Positions 19,419 through 30,039 of a DNA stretch of 64,000 nucleotides are shown one piece after another. Numbering within the stretch: position 1 is the stretch's first letter; each line of letters opens with the position of its first letter. Both the position numbers and the translations under genes were made by a program. This DNA comes from an uncultured Nitrospirota bacterium (GTDB lineage: Bacteria > Nitrospirota > Nitrospiria > Nitrospirales > UBA8639), in assembly GCA_937139405.1 (NCBI GenBank), contig CAKZPV010000003.1, forward strand, positions 186,001-250,000, given 5' to 3'. The notes beneath the pieces are model-generated. The model searched no databases. It was given only the letters and a program-made list of their open reading frames with translations, and had not been told where the DNA came from.

Positions 19419-19910
19419 GAAGGCACATGTACGTGTACGCGGCTGCAGTATGTTCAGAGCTTTCATAAGCAAGGAGGCTTGATTTCTCCTCGCTCCTCTC
19501 GCTCTCTCCAAGTCGGTCACATATCTTCAAATTTTCTCAGCCCTGGTTGGAGTGCGCAAATCATGACGTCCATTCTGGGCACGACTGAAGAATCCGAAGA
19601 CCCGTGTTCTTTGGGTGATGGCTTTCTGCAAAAGCAATAGCAAAAATGTTCGATGGAAAATTCATCTCCCTGAGGTGTTCCTTCTTCCTGATTACTGGCA
19701 GTTATTAAGGGGGGGTGCATCTTGCCAAGAGGTGTTTCTTTGGTATTCTTACAAGTGTTGGTGGCAATGCCAGGTTGTCAGTCTCTGCTCGAAATGGAAA
19801 CTGTTCAGGAGGAAGGTTCCTTTGCTCGCAGTGCAGGGCATGAGATTGGATAATGCGTCTGTTCCCTATTTTCTCTTGACACCTCGCAATTTCAATGTTA
19901 GAAAAACAAG

Positions 19911-20012
19911 TACAATCGATGAGCTGAGACAACGACGTTTCAGTGATCGAAGCAAGCGAAACCGGACGATGAAGTCCTCAACCAGGGAAAACTGGATGAG
20001 GGCTTTTTTTTT
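19911..20012 (+). ncRNA. Candidate small RNA with own promoter and intrinsic terminator
   Basis: TTGACA (19876)-17 nt-TAGAAA (19899) promoter-like; 13-bp stem AGTCCTCAACCAG/CTGGATGAGGGCT (one mismatch) followed by 9 T at 19973-20012. Confidence 0.45.
19973..20012 (+). terminator. Strong intrinsic terminator
   Basis: agtcctcaaccag-ggaaaa-ctggatgagggct plus T9. Confidence 0.85.
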
Positions 20013-20168
20013 GCCATTTCAGGCTATGCGTGAATCTATGATCTTCGGTTGTTGGGGTCTCACTGTACGCCGTCAGCAAGTCACGACAATGATGCGTGAC
20101 ACTGAAGCGTGAACTGGAGAAATTCAAGTGGGCGTCATAACATGGCCCCTATAACCAAGGAGGGTTGA

Positions 20169-21326
20169 ATGCAGACGTATCGCTATTTGGTTTTAACCAT
20201 TCAAGAAATTTGTGAGGAAATGATGCGGAATATGAGGCAAGTGTCTTCAATCGTTGTGATAGCAGGACTGTTACTGATGAGCTTTGGCAATGCGGGTTAT
20301 GCCTCCGTGTTAACCAAGGAAGATTTCAACTTGTATGGGTATGTGGATGCATCGTATACCCATAATTTCAATAATCCCAATTCAGGAAGAAATGCCAACA
20401 GAATTTTTGATGTTGATGCCAATTCGTTCCGTCCGCATATGGCACAGTTGGTATTCGAGAAGGAAGGCAAGTCTGATGGGACGACCGTCGACCGGGCTGG
20501 CTTTCGTATTAAGCTGAATTTTGGCGAAGATGCCAAGCTTACTGGTGGGTCAGGAGCGGATGATGTGGATTATCAAGAGGCTTACGCTCAATATATCGCC
20601 CCCATTGGCAATGGATTGGATATACGTATTGGGCGTATGAATACCTTAATAGGTTATGAGGTGATTGAAAGCCCCTTAAACCCGAATTTTTCTCGTTCAT
20701 GGCTCTTTGGTTTAGGTGAGCCCTTTACCACGACCGGCCTTCGTGCTTCATACGAATTTAATGACACAGTAGCTTTGGCCGTTGGTGTTATTAATGCGTG
20801 GAATGGAGCAACGTCAGATACCAATCGCAGTAAGTCTATCGAAGCTTTGTTAGGACTGACGCCGCTAGATTGGTTGAGTGTTTCGCTCTTTGGGTTCTGG
20901 GGGCCAGAGGGCGCACGAGGTGCCAAAAATACAGACCTTGTTCAGGTTGGCGGGATTGTTACCGCACAAGCCACCGATCAAACATCGTTCGTGCTTGAAG
21001 GCTATTATGCCCACCAAGACAATGCGGTGATGGCTATACGAGATGCGCAATGGCATGGGATTGCTGGGTATGTGATCCATGATTTCAACGATCAGTGGGG
21101 TGTGCGTGGTCGTATGGAATGGTTCAAGGATGCCGATGGGTTTCTGACTGGCACAGATCAAAAACTCTGGGAAGGGACGGCGACGTTGCAATATAAATTG
21201 ACGCCGTCATTAATCACGCGTCTAGAATTTCGCTATGACAAATCGAATCATAATACATTTCAGTACGGTCAACGCAGAGCAAATAACCAAGAGACCTTAG
21301 CGACTGAAGTAATATTCCTCTTCTAA
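20169..21326 (+). CDS. Outer-membrane beta-barrel porin-like protein
   Basis: Signal peptide and beta-barrel pattern ending in F (TEVIFLF); strong RBS aaggaggg; upstream of amt. Confidence 0.82.
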   Translation: MQTYRYLVLTIQEICEEMMRNMRQVSSIVVIAGLLLMSFGNAGYASVLTKEDFNLYGYVDASYTHNFNNPNSGRNANRIFDVDANSFRPHMAQLVFEKEGKSDGTTVDRAGFRIKLNFGEDAKLTGGSGADDVDYQEAYAQYIAPIGNGLDIRIGRMNTLIGYEVIESPLNPNFSRSWLFGLGEPFTTTGLRASYEFNDTVALAVGVINAWNGATSDTNRSKSIEALLGLTPLDWLSVSLFGFWGPEGARGAKNTDLVQVGGIVTAQATDQTSFVLEGYYAHQDNAVMAIRDAQWHGIAGYVIHDFNDQWGVRGRMEWFKDADGFLTGTDQKLWEGTATLQYKLTPSLITRLEFRYDKSNHNTFQYGQRRANNQETLATEVIFLF

Positions 21327-21352
21327 GTGTCTGAAGAGGTAGGGAGAAAACG

Positions 21353-22654
21353 ATGTTCTTATATCAATTGCACAAGATAGGTTTATGTTTTTCTATGGTT
21401 GTCATTTTCGGTGCTCTTTCAATCAGTTCTGCATGTGCCGAAGAAATTGCCAAAATTAACGAAGGAAATACGAGCTGGGTTTTGACGTCGTCGGCTTTAG
21501 TCTTAGCCATGATCGTACCTGGTTTGGCTTTGTTTTATGGCGGAATGGTCCGAAGCAAAAACGTGTTGAGTACCATGATGCATAGTTTTATCTCGATTTG
21601 TATTGTGAGCGTGGTGTGGGTGTTCTGGGGTTACAGCCTTGCTTTCGGCCCGGATGTCAGTGGAATTATTGGGGGCTTAGACATGATGGGGCTCGCTGGA
21701 GTAGGCCCTGAACCTTCAGAGGGGTCGACGATTCCTCATATGGCCTTCATGGTCTTTCAATTGATGTTTGCTGCCATCACCGTTGCACTCATCAGTGGGG
21801 CCATAGCTGAACGCATAAAGTTTTCTGCGTTTGTGCTGTTTGCCACGTTATGGGTGACGCTGATTTATGCGCCTCTTGCACATTGGGTGTGGGGTGGAGG
21901 GTGGCTTGCTGGACTCGGTGAGTTAGACTTTGCAGGTGGCACCGTGGTCCATATTAGTTCTGGTGTGGCCGCCTTAACCTGTGCGCTTGTTTTAGGAAAA
22001 CGCAGTGGATATGGAACAGATAATATGAGTCCCCATAATCTTCCGTTTACCATCATTGGAGCTGGCCTGTTATGGGTAGGATGGTTTGGGTTTAACGCTG
22101 GGAGTGCGTTAGCAGCGGATGGCATTGCTTCGAGTGCTTTTGTGGCCACACAAGTTGCTGCGGCAGCCGGCGCGTTAGCATGGCTGGGCGTGGAATGGGG
22201 ATATCGAGGAACACCAACGATGCTAGGTGCGGCAAGTGGCGCTGTGGCCGGCCTGGTTGCTATTACCCCGGCAGCCGGATTTGTTGGTCCTGTTTCCGCC
22301 ATTTTGATTGGATTCGGCGGTGGTGCCATCTGTTATTTAGGGGTTTTTCTTAAAAATAAAATGGGCTATGACGATGCGCTGGATGTTCTGGGCATTCATG
22401 GCATTGGTGGCACTTGGGGAGCATTAGCCACGGGATTATTCGCCAGTGTTGGCGGAGGCACAGGGCTGTTTTTTGGTAATCCTGGTCAAGTGCTTATCCA
22501 AGCCATCGGCGTAGGAGCCACGTGGATCTTCGCCGGACTCGGCACGTTTGTCATCCTGAAAATTGTCGATGCTCTCGTGGGCTTGCGTGTGAGCAAAGAG
22601 GAAGAAGTCCTTGGGTTAGATCTCACCCAGCATAGCGAACGGGCCTATGGATGA
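21353..22654 (+). CDS. amt: Ammonium transporter
   Basis: PGLALFYGGMVRSKNVLSTMMHS; PLAHWVWGGGWLAGLGELDFAGGTVVHISSG; DVLGIHGIGGTWGALATG. Confidence 0.96.
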   Translation: MFLYQLHKIGLCFSMVVIFGALSISSACAEEIAKINEGNTSWVLTSSALVLAMIVPGLALFYGGMVRSKNVLSTMMHSFISICIVSVVWVFWGYSLAFGPDVSGIIGGLDMMGLAGVGPEPSEGSTIPHMAFMVFQLMFAAITVALISGAIAERIKFSAFVLFATLWVTLIYAPLAHWVWGGGWLAGLGELDFAGGTVVHISSGVAALTCALVLGKRSGYGTDNMSPHNLPFTIIGAGLLWVGWFGFNAGSALAADGIASSAFVATQVAAAAGALAWLGVEWGYRGTPTMLGAASGAVAGLVAITPAAGFVGPVSAILIGFGGGAICYLGVFLKNKMGYDDALDVLGIHGIGGTWGALATGLFASVGGGTGLFFGNPGQVLIQAIGVGATWIFAGLGTFVILKIVDALVGLRVSKEEEVLGLDLTQHSERAYG

Positions 22655-22735
22655 GAAAACAATGAAAAATCTAACCGGGCTCAATTTTTTATAATCAGGA
22701 TGATTGAGACTCTTACACATGAGATGTCTTTATAG

Positions 22736-23113
<378 letters not shown>

Positions 23114-23147
23114 TCGATTTTAGTTATTTGATGTATGACATGGGTCC

Positions 23148-24473
23148 TTGCTTGAAGGAGACATTATGAAAATATCCAACCTGCTCATAAAGCTGAGCCT
23201 ACTTCTTAGCATAGTTGCTGGCATGGGAGAATGGTCTCTGGCTTTGGCTGAGGAAGCCAGTGCACCAACAATTGATACGGGTGATACGGCTTGGATTTTG
23301 ATTTCTTCTGCGTTGGTCTTGTGTATGATGCTTCCCGGGTTGGCGTTATTTTATGGAGGGTTGGTTCGCAGTAAAAATGTGTTGGGCACGATTATGCACA
23401 CGGCGGTCATCTTGTGTTTGATCACGCTGGTTTGGGTCATCTGTGGATATAGTTTGGCCTTTGGACCGGATGTTGGTGGGGTGATTGGGAGCTTAGCATG
23501 GGTAGGACTGCAAGGTGTTGGGATGGAACCTAGTCCTGATTATGCTTCAACCATTCCTCATCAAGTTTTTATGGTCTTTCAGCTGATGTTTGCAGCAATT
23601 ACTGTGGCTCTCATCACCGGTGCCGTGGCCGAACGCATGAATTTTAAAGCCTTACTTGCGTTTTCAGTTTTATGGTCATTATGTATCTATTCTCCTTTAG
23701 CCCATTGGGTTTGGGGCGGTGGGTGGTTATCACAAATGGGAGCATTAGACTTTGCTGGAGGAGCAGTGGTTCATATTAGTTCAGGATTTGGAGCATTGGT
23801 TTGCGCGATGATGTTAGGTCAACGCAAAGGGTTTGGAAAAGAGGCGATGCCTCCTCATAATTTGCCGATGACCGTTCTCGGAACTGGCCTGTTATGGTTT
23901 GGGTGGTTTGGCTTTAATGGGGGCAGTGCATTAGGGGCCAATGGCGGTGCTGGCGTGGCCTTTATTGCCACCCATATTGCCGCTTCGGCAGGAGGCTTGA
24001 GTTGGATGGCCGCCGAATGGGTGCATCGAGGAAAACCAACAGTGTTGGGAATCGCTAGTGGGATTATTGCAGGATTAGCCACTATTACTCCTGCGGCAGG
24101 GTTTGTTGGACCTATGTCCGCCATGATTATTGGACTGGTCGCCGGTACGGTATGTTATATCGCGGTCGTGTGGAAAATGAAATTAGGTTATGACGACTCT
24201 TTAGATGTTGTGGGTATTCATGGCGTGGGCGGTTTCATGGGGGTATTGGCAACCGGGTTGTTCGCTTCTATTGGTGCCACTGGGTTGTTTTTTGGCAATG
24301 CCGGGTTGTTCGGTATACAAGTCTTTCTGGCTTTGGTAACCTTAGCGTTTTCGGTAGTAGGAACCTATATCATTTTAAAAATTGTGGATCTGACTATCGG
24401 ACTTCGAATATCACCGCAAGATGAAGAAATGGGCTTGGATCTTAGCCAACATAGTGAACGAGCATATTCCTAA
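23148..24473 (+). CDS. amt: Ammonium transporter (second copy)
   Basis: PGLALFYGGLVRSKNVLGTIMHT; SPLAHWVWGGGWLSQMGALDFAGGAVVHISSG; DVVGIHGVGGFMGVLATG. Confidence 0.96.
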   Translation: MLEGDIMKISNLLIKLSLLLSIVAGMGEWSLALAEEASAPTIDTGDTAWILISSALVLCMMLPGLALFYGGLVRSKNVLGTIMHTAVILCLITLVWVICGYSLAFGPDVGGVIGSLAWVGLQGVGMEPSPDYASTIPHQVFMVFQLMFAAITVALITGAVAERMNFKALLAFSVLWSLCIYSPLAHWVWGGGWLSQMGALDFAGGAVVHISSGFGALVCAMMLGQRKGFGKEAMPPHNLPMTVLGTGLLWFGWFGFNGGSALGANGGAGVAFIATHIAASAGGLSWMAAEWVHRGKPTVLGIASGIIAGLATITPAAGFVGPMSAMIIGLVAGTVCYIAVVWKMKLGYDDSLDVVGIHGVGGFMGVLATGLFASIGATGLFFGNAGLFGIQVFLALVTLAFSVVGTYIILKIVDLTIGLRISPQDEEMGLDLSQHSERAYS

Positions 24474-24560
24474 GCAGGTAATCGTTCGCTTTTTGCGACA
24501 AGATTGGAACATAGGTTGAGCTTTTTATAAACGAAGGTTTTTGAAGAAGGAGGTAGGTGA

Positions 24561-25970
24561 ATGACCCCGAAAGAAGTGTTGGATTTTGCCAAGAAAAATA
24601 AAGTCGAAATGGTCGACCTCAAATTTATCGATTTGGTCGGAACGTGGCAGCATTTTTCCATTCCTACCTCTGAATTATCCTTAGACTTATTTAAAGAAGG
24701 TTCCGGGTTTGACGGGTCATCCATTCGCGGGTGGAAGGCGATTGAAAATAGTGACATGCTATTGGTGCCAGATCCCAATACCGCTCGGATGGATCCATTT
24801 ACCGAGATTCCCACCATGAGTATGGTAGGCAATGTTCAAGATCCCATTACTCGCACTATCTATGAACGCGATCCTCGTGGTGTGGCCATGCGAGCCGAAC
24901 AATATCTGAAGAGTACCAAAATTGGTGATACCTCCTACTGGGGGCCAGAGGCTGAATTCTTCATCTTTGATCATGTGAGCTATGAACAAAATGGTCACTC
25001 TGGGTATTACTTTGTGGATTCGGAAGAAGGTATTTGGAATTCAGGAAAAGATGGGGAAAACTTAGGCTCCCGTCCTCGGCACAAGGAAGGCTATTTCCCA
25101 GTAGCCCCGGTCGATTCGCAGCAAGATATTCGGTCCGAAATGTGCCGTGAAATGGAAAAAGCGGGCATCCGTGTTGAAAAACATCATCACGAAGTTGCCA
25201 CAGCTGGGCAAGCAGAGATTGACCTTCGTTTCGATACGTTGCTCAAAATGGCTGATCAAATGATGATGTACAAATACATTGTCCGCAATGTCGCACGGCG
25301 TCATGGAAAAACCGTCACCTTCATGCCGAAACCGGTATTTGGCGACAACGGGACGGGTATGCACACGCATCAAAGCATTTGGAAAGGCGGGAAGCCAAAC
25401 TTTGCGGGAAAAGATTACGCTGGTGTCTCACAGCAATGTCTGTATTATATTGGCGGGATCTTGAAGCATGGGCCAGCCTTGGCTGCTTTAACCAATCCTA
25501 CAACCAATTCGTATAAACGGCTTGTGCCAGGATTTGAAGCTCCTGTGATGCTTGCCTATTCTAGTCGTAACCGATCGGCAGGCATTCGGATTCCGATGTA
25601 TTCCCCCAGCCCTAAAGCGAAACGCATTGAAGTACGATTTCCTGATCCTTCGTGCAATATGTATTTAGCCTTCAGCGCCATGCTGATGGCTGGGTTGGAT
25701 GGTATTCAAAATAAAATCGATCCAGGCGAAGCCATGGACAAAAATCTTTATGATTTAGAACCTGAAGAATTAGGTAATATTCAAACGTTGCCGTCGAGTT
25801 TAGAGGAAGCCTTAGACAACCTAGCCAATGACTACGAATTCCTCTTGAAAGGGGGCGTATTCACTGAGGATTTGGTTGAAGCATGGATTTCCTACAAACG
25901 CGACAACGAAGTGGATCCGATGCGTCTTAGACCACATCCCCATGAATTTTTCATGTATTACGACGTGTAA
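24561..25970 (+). CDS. glnA: Glutamine synthetase type I
   Basis: Full-length, [34 protein letters not shown], and adenylylation-region NLYDLEPEE. Confidence 0.98.
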   Translation: MTPKEVLDFAKKNKVEMVDLKFIDLVGTWQHFSIPTSELSLDLFKEGSGFDGSSIRGWKAIENSDMLLVPDPNTARMDPFTEIPTMSMVGNVQDPITRTIYERDPRGVAMRAEQYLKSTKIGDTSYWGPEAEFFIFDHVSYEQNGHSGYYFVDSEEGIWNSGKDGENLGSRPRHKEGYFPVAPVDSQQDIRSEMCREMEKAGIRVEKHHHEVATAGQAEIDLRFDTLLKMADQMMMYKYIVRNVARRHGKTVTFMPKPVFGDNGTGMHTHQSIWKGGKPNFAGKDYAGVSQQCLYYIGGILKHGPALAALTNPTTNSYKRLVPGFEAPVMLAYSSRNRSAGIRIPMYSPSPKAKRIEVRFPDPSCNMYLAFSAMLMAGLDGIQNKIDPGEAMDKNLYDLEPEELGNIQTLPSSLEEALDNLANDYEFLLKGGVFTEDLVEAWISYKRDNEVDPMRLRPHPHEFFMYYDV

Positions 25971-25998
25971 GAATTTCTAAGGAAAGTAGAAAGTTATG

Positions 25999-26036
25999 AA
26001 TGCCTGAGTCGATAAAAATCGGCTCAGGCATTGTTT
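25999..26036. terminator. Bidirectional terminator between glnA and the GlnE-like gene
   Basis: aatgcctgagtcgat-aaaa-atcggctcaggcatt plus gtttt. Confidence 0.85.
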
Positions 26037-28282
26037 TGTGGGAAATGCCTGAGGAAGCGCTCGTGAATTTTTGCCATTCGCTCATGCGTGGCTTGCTCAA
26101 ATGTTTGTGCACTTTTTTTCCAGTCCGTTGAACCCATTCCCAGCCTACGAGCCAGAAACACCATTTCGTCTGACCCTGCAGGTGGCAGAATCAAGTCTTT
26201 CGCATTGCCTCGTACAATTCGCAAACCATCAATCAATTGACGCAGAAAGAGATAATCATCATGCAAGGCTTCCCTTTCGGATAGGGAGAGAAGAGAGGCA
26301 TGGCACAATTGTTCGATGGCGTCTAGGGTATTGGGTGTTCGAATGGCTGGAAAGTGATGTCCATGAATAAGCTGAAGGTATTGCACCATGTATTCCACAT
26401 CCAGTAATCCTCCCTCGCCGTATTTCACATGAGTCGTGCCAGGCTGAACTAATTCAGCCATTTGTCGCTGTCGAAGATTAAGTGCCGTTTGTAAATCCCA
26501 AGATTCAGAGCCATAAACAAATCTGTTGCGGTGGGCCTCAACGGCTTTTCCTAATGCACGATCTCCAGCAATAAAACGAAGCTTAATGAAGGCTTGTCGT
26601 TCAAAGGGGGCTGCCCTTCCTTCAGAGTGATAATACTGCTGAATTTCTTCCAAAGAATTGGTCAATGTGCCCTTGTCGCCATTTGGACGCAGTCGGGTAT
26701 CAATATGAAAAATGCCTTCTTGCTTTGCTTCGATCCATTGAAGGAATTCCTGTGACCATCGTTCATAGAAATCAGCAGCGATCTTGTATGGCTGATGGGT
26801 AGTCGAAGATTGTGGATTGTCATACACAAAGAGAATTTCAATATCTGAGGCATAGCCCAATTCTCCGCCACCTAATTTTCCCAATCCAAAAATGGCCATG
26901 GAAGGCGTCGTGATCTTTGAGGTTTTTGGTCGGATAGCCAGATATGACTGCTCGAGCGCTTGGTCTAAAATCACGTCTGCTAAATTCGTGAGAGCCTGAG
27001 AAAAATCAGCAAGAGAACTGGTTTCTAGAAGGTGTCGCATGTCAATTCTGAAAAGCTCTTCGTCCTTGAATTGGTTCAATTGTTCATTTTTTTGAACCAT
27101 TGTTCTTGCTTGCAGCATCCGTTTCTCAATGGCTTTTCTCAGGACCATCTTAGATCGAACCAGAGGTCCTTTTTGGTATTGACGCATCATAGGCAAAAGA
27201 TTGTCATGCTGCCGCCGAAGTAAATCCTCCCAAAGATAATCACTGCTACCAAACAGCTGCGCCAGATGCTCAAGCGTGGACGCTTGCTCTAATGTGCTGA
27301 GCGTTGAAGCTTTCTGTGGTTGCTCTAAAAGCTGATCGAGAAATTGATCGAAGTGGTCGAGGGCTTTCCCAGGGTCTGGTGCCCAACTCAGATAATAGGT
27401 GAACTCTTTCAGGAGAGCCGCTGCAGTCCGCAACTCTTGCTGCTCCGTTTGGCTTTGGAGTTTTCGCCCGTGCCGACCACGGACATAGAGTCGATTCAAC
27501 ACTCGCTGGTCCTTGACTTCAATTTTGGCTTTTACGAGGTAAATGCCTCGCATGGCCAACGCATTGGCAAAGGCATAAAGGAAGGCTGGTGTGTCCGTTG
27601 ATCGAATATCTAACACAGTATCCATGGAAGATGGCGGGTTGGAAAACGTAATATGAACGGGATGTAAGATATCCCCCCTCTTTTTTTTTGTTTTCCCCAG
27701 ATTTTCTATGAGACGACGATTGACAAGCCTCCGCGCTTGCCGTACTTGATTTTTTTGGAGTAAGCGTAATAAAGAAGTGAGAGTTTGTTGAAATTCCTCT
27801 TGGGTTGATAAGTCGAATGCAACGCCTTTCAGAGTTTGGACTCGAAACACATCCACGACAATTTTTCGAGATAATCCTTCTGTTGGACGTTTGAGGGGAA
27901 CACGTTTCCATGGATTCCGTTTTTGAGAAGTCTGAGTTGGTCTATGGGATGAAGATGGGGCTTCGCGAGAGGTAAAAATCGCGGCCTCTCGAATATCGAG
28001 TCCAAAAGAGGCTAACACACCACAGAAGGTGGCAAATTCAGAAAAATAATCATAAGCCACCAAATGTATCTGATATTGTCGAGAAGGGAGGGTGTTGAGC
28101 GCCATAGAACAAGGGGATTCGAAGGTGAGATGGGTTGTCAATTCGAGATGTTGAAGAATCGTTTCAAGAGGAAATTGTTCAAAGTAATCCGAATCCATCT
28201 GTGAGAGAAAATCTTGAAGCAATTTGTCAGGGAGATGCGCCGAACGTGCTTGGATTTGTTCAAAAATGGCAGAATGATTCAT
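26024..28282 (-). CDS. GlnE-like adenylyltransferase half with N-terminal ACT-like region
   Basis: FGLGKLGGGELGYASDIEILFVYD and IDTRLRPNGDKGTLTNSLEEIQQYY (GlnE); preceded by ACT-like VHITFSNPPSSMDTVLDIRSTDTPAFLYAFANALAMRGIYLVKAKIEV. Confidence 0.8.
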   Translation of the reverse strand: MNHSAIFEQIQARSAHLPDKLLQDFLSQMDSDYFEQFPLETILQHLELTTHLTFESPCSMALNTLPSRQYQIHLVAYDYFSEFATFCGVLASFGLDIREAAIFTSREAPSSSHRPTQTSQKRNPWKRVPLKRPTEGLSRKIVVDVFRVQTLKGVAFDLSTQEEFQQTLTSLLRLLQKNQVRQARRLVNRRLIENLGKTKKKRGDILHPVHITFSNPPSSMDTVLDIRSTDTPAFLYAFANALAMRGIYLVKAKIEVKDQRVLNRLYVRGRHGRKLQSQTEQQELRTAAALLKEFTYYLSWAPDPGKALDHFDQFLDQLLEQPQKASTLSTLEQASTLEHLAQLFGSSDYLWEDLLRRQHDNLLPMMRQYQKGPLVRSKMVLRKAIEKRMLQARTMVQKNEQLNQFKDEELFRIDMRHLLETSSLADFSQALTNLADVILDQALEQSYLAIRPKTSKITTPSMAIFGLGKLGGGELGYASDIEILFVYDNPQSSTTHQPYKIAADFYERWSQEFLQWIEAKQEGIFHIDTRLRPNGDKGTLTNSLEEIQQYYHSEGRAAPFERQAFIKLRFIAGDRALGKAVEAHRNRFVYGSESWDLQTALNLRQRQMAELVQPGTTHVKYGEGGLLDVEYMVQYLQLIHGHHFPAIRTPNTLDAIEQLCHASLLSLSEREALHDDYLFLRQLIDGLRIVRGNAKDLILPPAGSDEMVFLARRLGMGSTDWKKSAQTFEQATHERMAKIHERFLRHFPQNNA

Positions 28283-28351
28283 ACTTGGGAGTATACTGAA
28301 TATTTATGCCGTTGTAAGGTTGGGTGCTGTCTCGTATAATTTCATGTCTGC

Positions 28352-29998
28352 ATGAAATCTTCTTCAACACACACCACAAAAAGAGGGACATCCAGGAAAA
28401 CGGAGAACCGTTCTGATCTGCCCGATCCCACTCTTCTTCTGTTAGCGACAGATCTTGCCCCAAAAGAAGTGGCTCGTATGCTTCAAGCTTATGGTGTTCA
28501 AAATTGGCAACAAGCTGACCGCAATCTACAGGCCCTGGCCGGTGAACCTTCCACACGCAAAGCCTTAGCCATGATACTCCCCACTCTTCTTGGAAGCCTG
28601 GCACAAACGGCCGATCCGGATCAGGCGCTCAATGAATGGGAACGGTTTGCTGATTCAGGGATTCATCGTCTTCAGTTGTTTCAATATTTAGCCAAAGCTC
28701 CGCATATTATTGAAGTTCTCGGTACAGTCTTTGGCAACAGTCCGTCGATGGCCCAGACGCTTCTTCGAGAGCCATTGTTGGTCTATTGGATTGAAGATGA
28801 TCGAGTGTTAGTTCGGCGTCAAACTCGGTCAAAACTTTTGGCGACATTAGAGAATATGCAGGAAGGTGTGAAAAGCTTTGAGGCCAAATGTGAAGCCTTG
28901 CGACGGTTTAAACGACGGGAAATGCTCCGCCTAGGGATTCGTGATCTTCTCGGGATTGCCAAGCCCATTGAAACCTATACCGTATTATCAGACGTAGCGG
29001 CAGCTGTGATTCAGGTAGCATATGACCTTGTCGATCAGAAACTTCAGTGCCAACATGGAGGCTGGGAGTTGGAAGACTCTACCAGGGGGAAGAACCGAAT
29101 TGGGTTGTCCGTGTTGGCCATGGGAAAGCTGGGCGGCTGGGAATTGAATTATAGCTCTGATGTGGATCTAATTTACGTGTATCAGGCACCATCGGGCATG
29201 ACGAATGCGGGGAAGGGGCAGGAGGCACTCTCAGGATCGGAATATTTTCATGTGTTGGCGAGGGAACTCACTAATGTGCTGTCGGTATCAACGGCTGAAG
29301 GGGCCTTGTTCCGTGTGGATATGCGGCTGCGTCCAGAAGGTGAGGTAGGGCCTCTGGTCTGTTCTGTGGAAGATGCCTGTCATTATTATCAAACACGCGG
29401 TCGAACCTGGGAACGTTTGGCGTTTTTGAAAGCCAAATCTATTGCCGGTGATCTTCGGATAGGGCAATCATTGATCAAAAAGCTAGGGAGCTTTGTCTAT
29501 GGAACCAGAGAGGTTGCCCCCCAAGTCTTTACCGCAATTCATGCTCTTCGATCTCAAATGGTGTCTAAATTGAAACGCCGAGGAGAACTCGAACGCAATG
29601 TGAAGCTAGGGATTGGTGGCATTCGAGAAATTGAGTTTATTGTACAAGGGCTACAATTGCGTTGGGGGTATCGGTATCCTGGCATTAAGGATCGGCAAAC
29701 ATTAAAAAGTTTGGTGAAATTATTTCGAGTGGGAAAATTGAAGAGTGAGGCTCTTCACCAACTTCAGACCTCCTATGTATTCTTACGAAATCTCGAAAAT
29801 AAAATTCAAATGGTTCATGAGCTTCAGACGCATCTACTTCCTACAAAAACGGAAGAACTCGCCAAATGTGCACTCCGAATGGGATATCCGAAAGAAGGAA
29901 CTGCAAAACACACCGCTGAAAGTTTACTTGCCGATTATTGTCAACATACTTCTCAAGTCCACCTGCTTTACAAACAAATTCTCAAACCGTCTAAGTAA
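28352..29998 (+). CDS. GlnE-like half (GS adenylyltransferase/deadenylylase domain)
   Basis: LAMGKLGGWELNYSSDVDLIYVYQ; FRVDMRLRPEGEVGPLVCSVEDACHYY; GIGGIREIEFIVQGLQL. Confidence 0.85.
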   Translation: MKSSSTHTTKRGTSRKTENRSDLPDPTLLLLATDLAPKEVARMLQAYGVQNWQQADRNLQALAGEPSTRKALAMILPTLLGSLAQTADPDQALNEWERFADSGIHRLQLFQYLAKAPHIIEVLGTVFGNSPSMAQTLLREPLLVYWIEDDRVLVRRQTRSKLLATLENMQEGVKSFEAKCEALRRFKRREMLRLGIRDLLGIAKPIETYTVLSDVAAAVIQVAYDLVDQKLQCQHGGWELEDSTRGKNRIGLSVLAMGKLGGWELNYSSDVDLIYVYQAPSGMTNAGKGQEALSGSEYFHVLARELTNVLSVSTAEGALFRVDMRLRPEGEVGPLVCSVEDACHYYQTRGRTWERLAFLKAKSIAGDLRIGQSLIKKLGSFVYGTREVAPQVFTAIHALRSQMVSKLKRRGELERNVKLGIGGIREIEFIVQGLQLRWGYRYPGIKDRQTLKSLVKLFRVGKLKSEALHQLQTSYVFLRNLENKIQMVHELQTHLLPTKTEELAKCALRMGYPKEGTAKHTAESLLADYCQHTSQVHLLYKQILKPSK

Positions 29999-30039
29999 TT
30001 GCATAGGGTAAGAGTTCTGGAACCTATTTAGTTATTCCA

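Noticed and set aside
19615-20112. 165-aa plus-strand ORF
   Set aside because: Runs through a strong intrinsic terminator and promoter-like sequence; no family resemblance.
20013-20168. Possible glutamine riboswitch before the porin/amt cluster
   Set aside because: No recognisable glnA-type riboswitch consensus seen by eye; needs an Rfam scan.
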